From Thalassotalea sp. HSM 43 (lineage in GTDB: Bacteria; Pseudomonadota; Gammaproteobacteria; Enterobacterales; Alteromonadaceae): a DNA stretch of 64,000 bases. The notes beneath the pieces were generated by a model that saw nothing but the letters and a program-made list of their open reading frames with translations, had not been told where the DNA came from and did not search any database. Made by a program: the position numbers and the translations under genes. Positions 63,695 to 64,000 of the stretch are shown here, piece after piece. The stretch spans positions 2,194,302-2,258,301 of the forward strand of contig NZ_CP038493.1 of NCBI RefSeq assembly GCF_004752005.1, read 5' to 3'. Position 1 is the stretch's first letter, and every line of letters starts with the position of its first letter.

Positions 63695-64000
63695 TGCGCC
63701 AAACCGGTTTTACGCTTATTGAAATTCTTATCGCAATTTTCATTTTTGCGCTAATTTCTCTTGGCAGTACCGCGGTATTATCGACCATAAATGCCTCCAG
63801 TGAAGTAAATGCTGAAAAGGGCGCGCGTTTAACAGAATTACAACGCGCATTTTTGGTTATGGAGCGAGATTTCCTGCAAATGACCAAGCGCTCAGTGCGC
63901 TTAAATGGTGAAGAGCCACTAGAAAGTTTCGTCTATTCTAATGAATCGACCTATTCAAGTAATACCCATGGTATCGCCTTCGTGCGTCAAGGTTGGCGCA
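63691..64000 (+). CDS. gspJ: Type II secretion minor pseudopilin GspJ, 5' part
   Basis: The frame runs to the right edge; 103 codons are visible. MMRQTG-FTLIE then ILIAIFIFALISLGSTAVL is the prepilin signature, and LTELQRAFLVMERDFLQM is the conserved GspJ helix. Start is an ATGATG pair at 63691/63694 overlapping the gspI stop. gspK and further genes should follow outside the window. Confidence 0.93.
   Translation, partial: MMRQTGFTLIEILIAIFIFALISLGSTAVLSTINASSEVNAEKGARLTELQRAFLVMERDFLQMTKRSVRLNGEEPLESFVYSNESTYSSNTHGIAFVRQGWR

Overview
The window looks like chromosomal DNA of a marine gammaproteobacterium of the Alteromonadales, most likely a Colwelliaceae member of the Thalassotalea/Colwellia type. 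The reasons are the tex-greB-ompR-envZ and pckA-hslO-hslR-gspC order, small proteins of the DUF3630 and DUF3718 types, an ubiD-fre pair and a moderate, slightly AT-rich composition by eye. The genus is an inference from gene content and no rRNA or tRNA gene was seen.

Bases 1-22 kb form an accessory catabolic region. It opens with the 3' part of one family III (CaiB/BaiF) CoA-transferase and a complete second one. A CpcT/CpeT-like lipoprotein follows, then a run of a double-VOC protein, an FAD-linked oxidase, an alpha/beta hydrolase-fold protein without a nucleophile and a CurA-like reductase. Convergent to these lie a Crp/Fnr regulator and two exported VOC proteins. A third exported VOC protein and a TonB-dependent receptor follow, with a perfect FNR/Crp-type box (11783-11796) ahead of the receptor. 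Next comes a minus-strand operon of a CitE/Mcl-type lyase, an AMP-forming acyl-CoA ligase, a second CitE-type lyase and a mesaconyl-CoA-hydratase-like MaoC protein. It diverges from a third CitE/Mcl lyase across a 421-base spacer with two palindromes. CoA-transferase, mesaconyl-CoA hydratase and beta-methylmalyl-CoA lyase are the parts needed to turn mesaconate-type acids into glyoxylate and propionyl-CoA. How this connects to the VOC, oxidase and receptor genes is unknown, and this region is the best candidate for an undescribed system.

Bases 22-36 kb hold ordinary and semi-ordinary genes: a DUF3630 protein, selO, two c-type cytochromes, a DUF885 lipoprotein, a large secreted M14 metallopeptidase, an internally duplicated secreted protein of unknown family, fre-ubiD, a small secreted protein, and two overlapping amidohydrolase genes of which the second has lost most metal ligands.

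Bases 36-52 kb hold a DUF4153 membrane protein, trmL, fieF, a lysophospholipase-like hydrolase, the envelope-stress set cpxA-cpxR with divergent cpxP and a CpxR box, an ECF sigma factor with a membrane partner, an orphan BlaI-type repressor with an 8-base tandem repeat in its upstream region, a flavin reductase, glycerate kinase, tex, greB and ompR-envZ.

Bases 52-64 kb hold two small proteins (one Rof-like), pckA, hslO-hslR and the type II secretion operon gspC-D-E-F-G-H-I-J, cut by the right edge within gspJ. A second GTAAA-N6-GTAAA motif upstream of gspC suggests a possible Cpx link to secretion.
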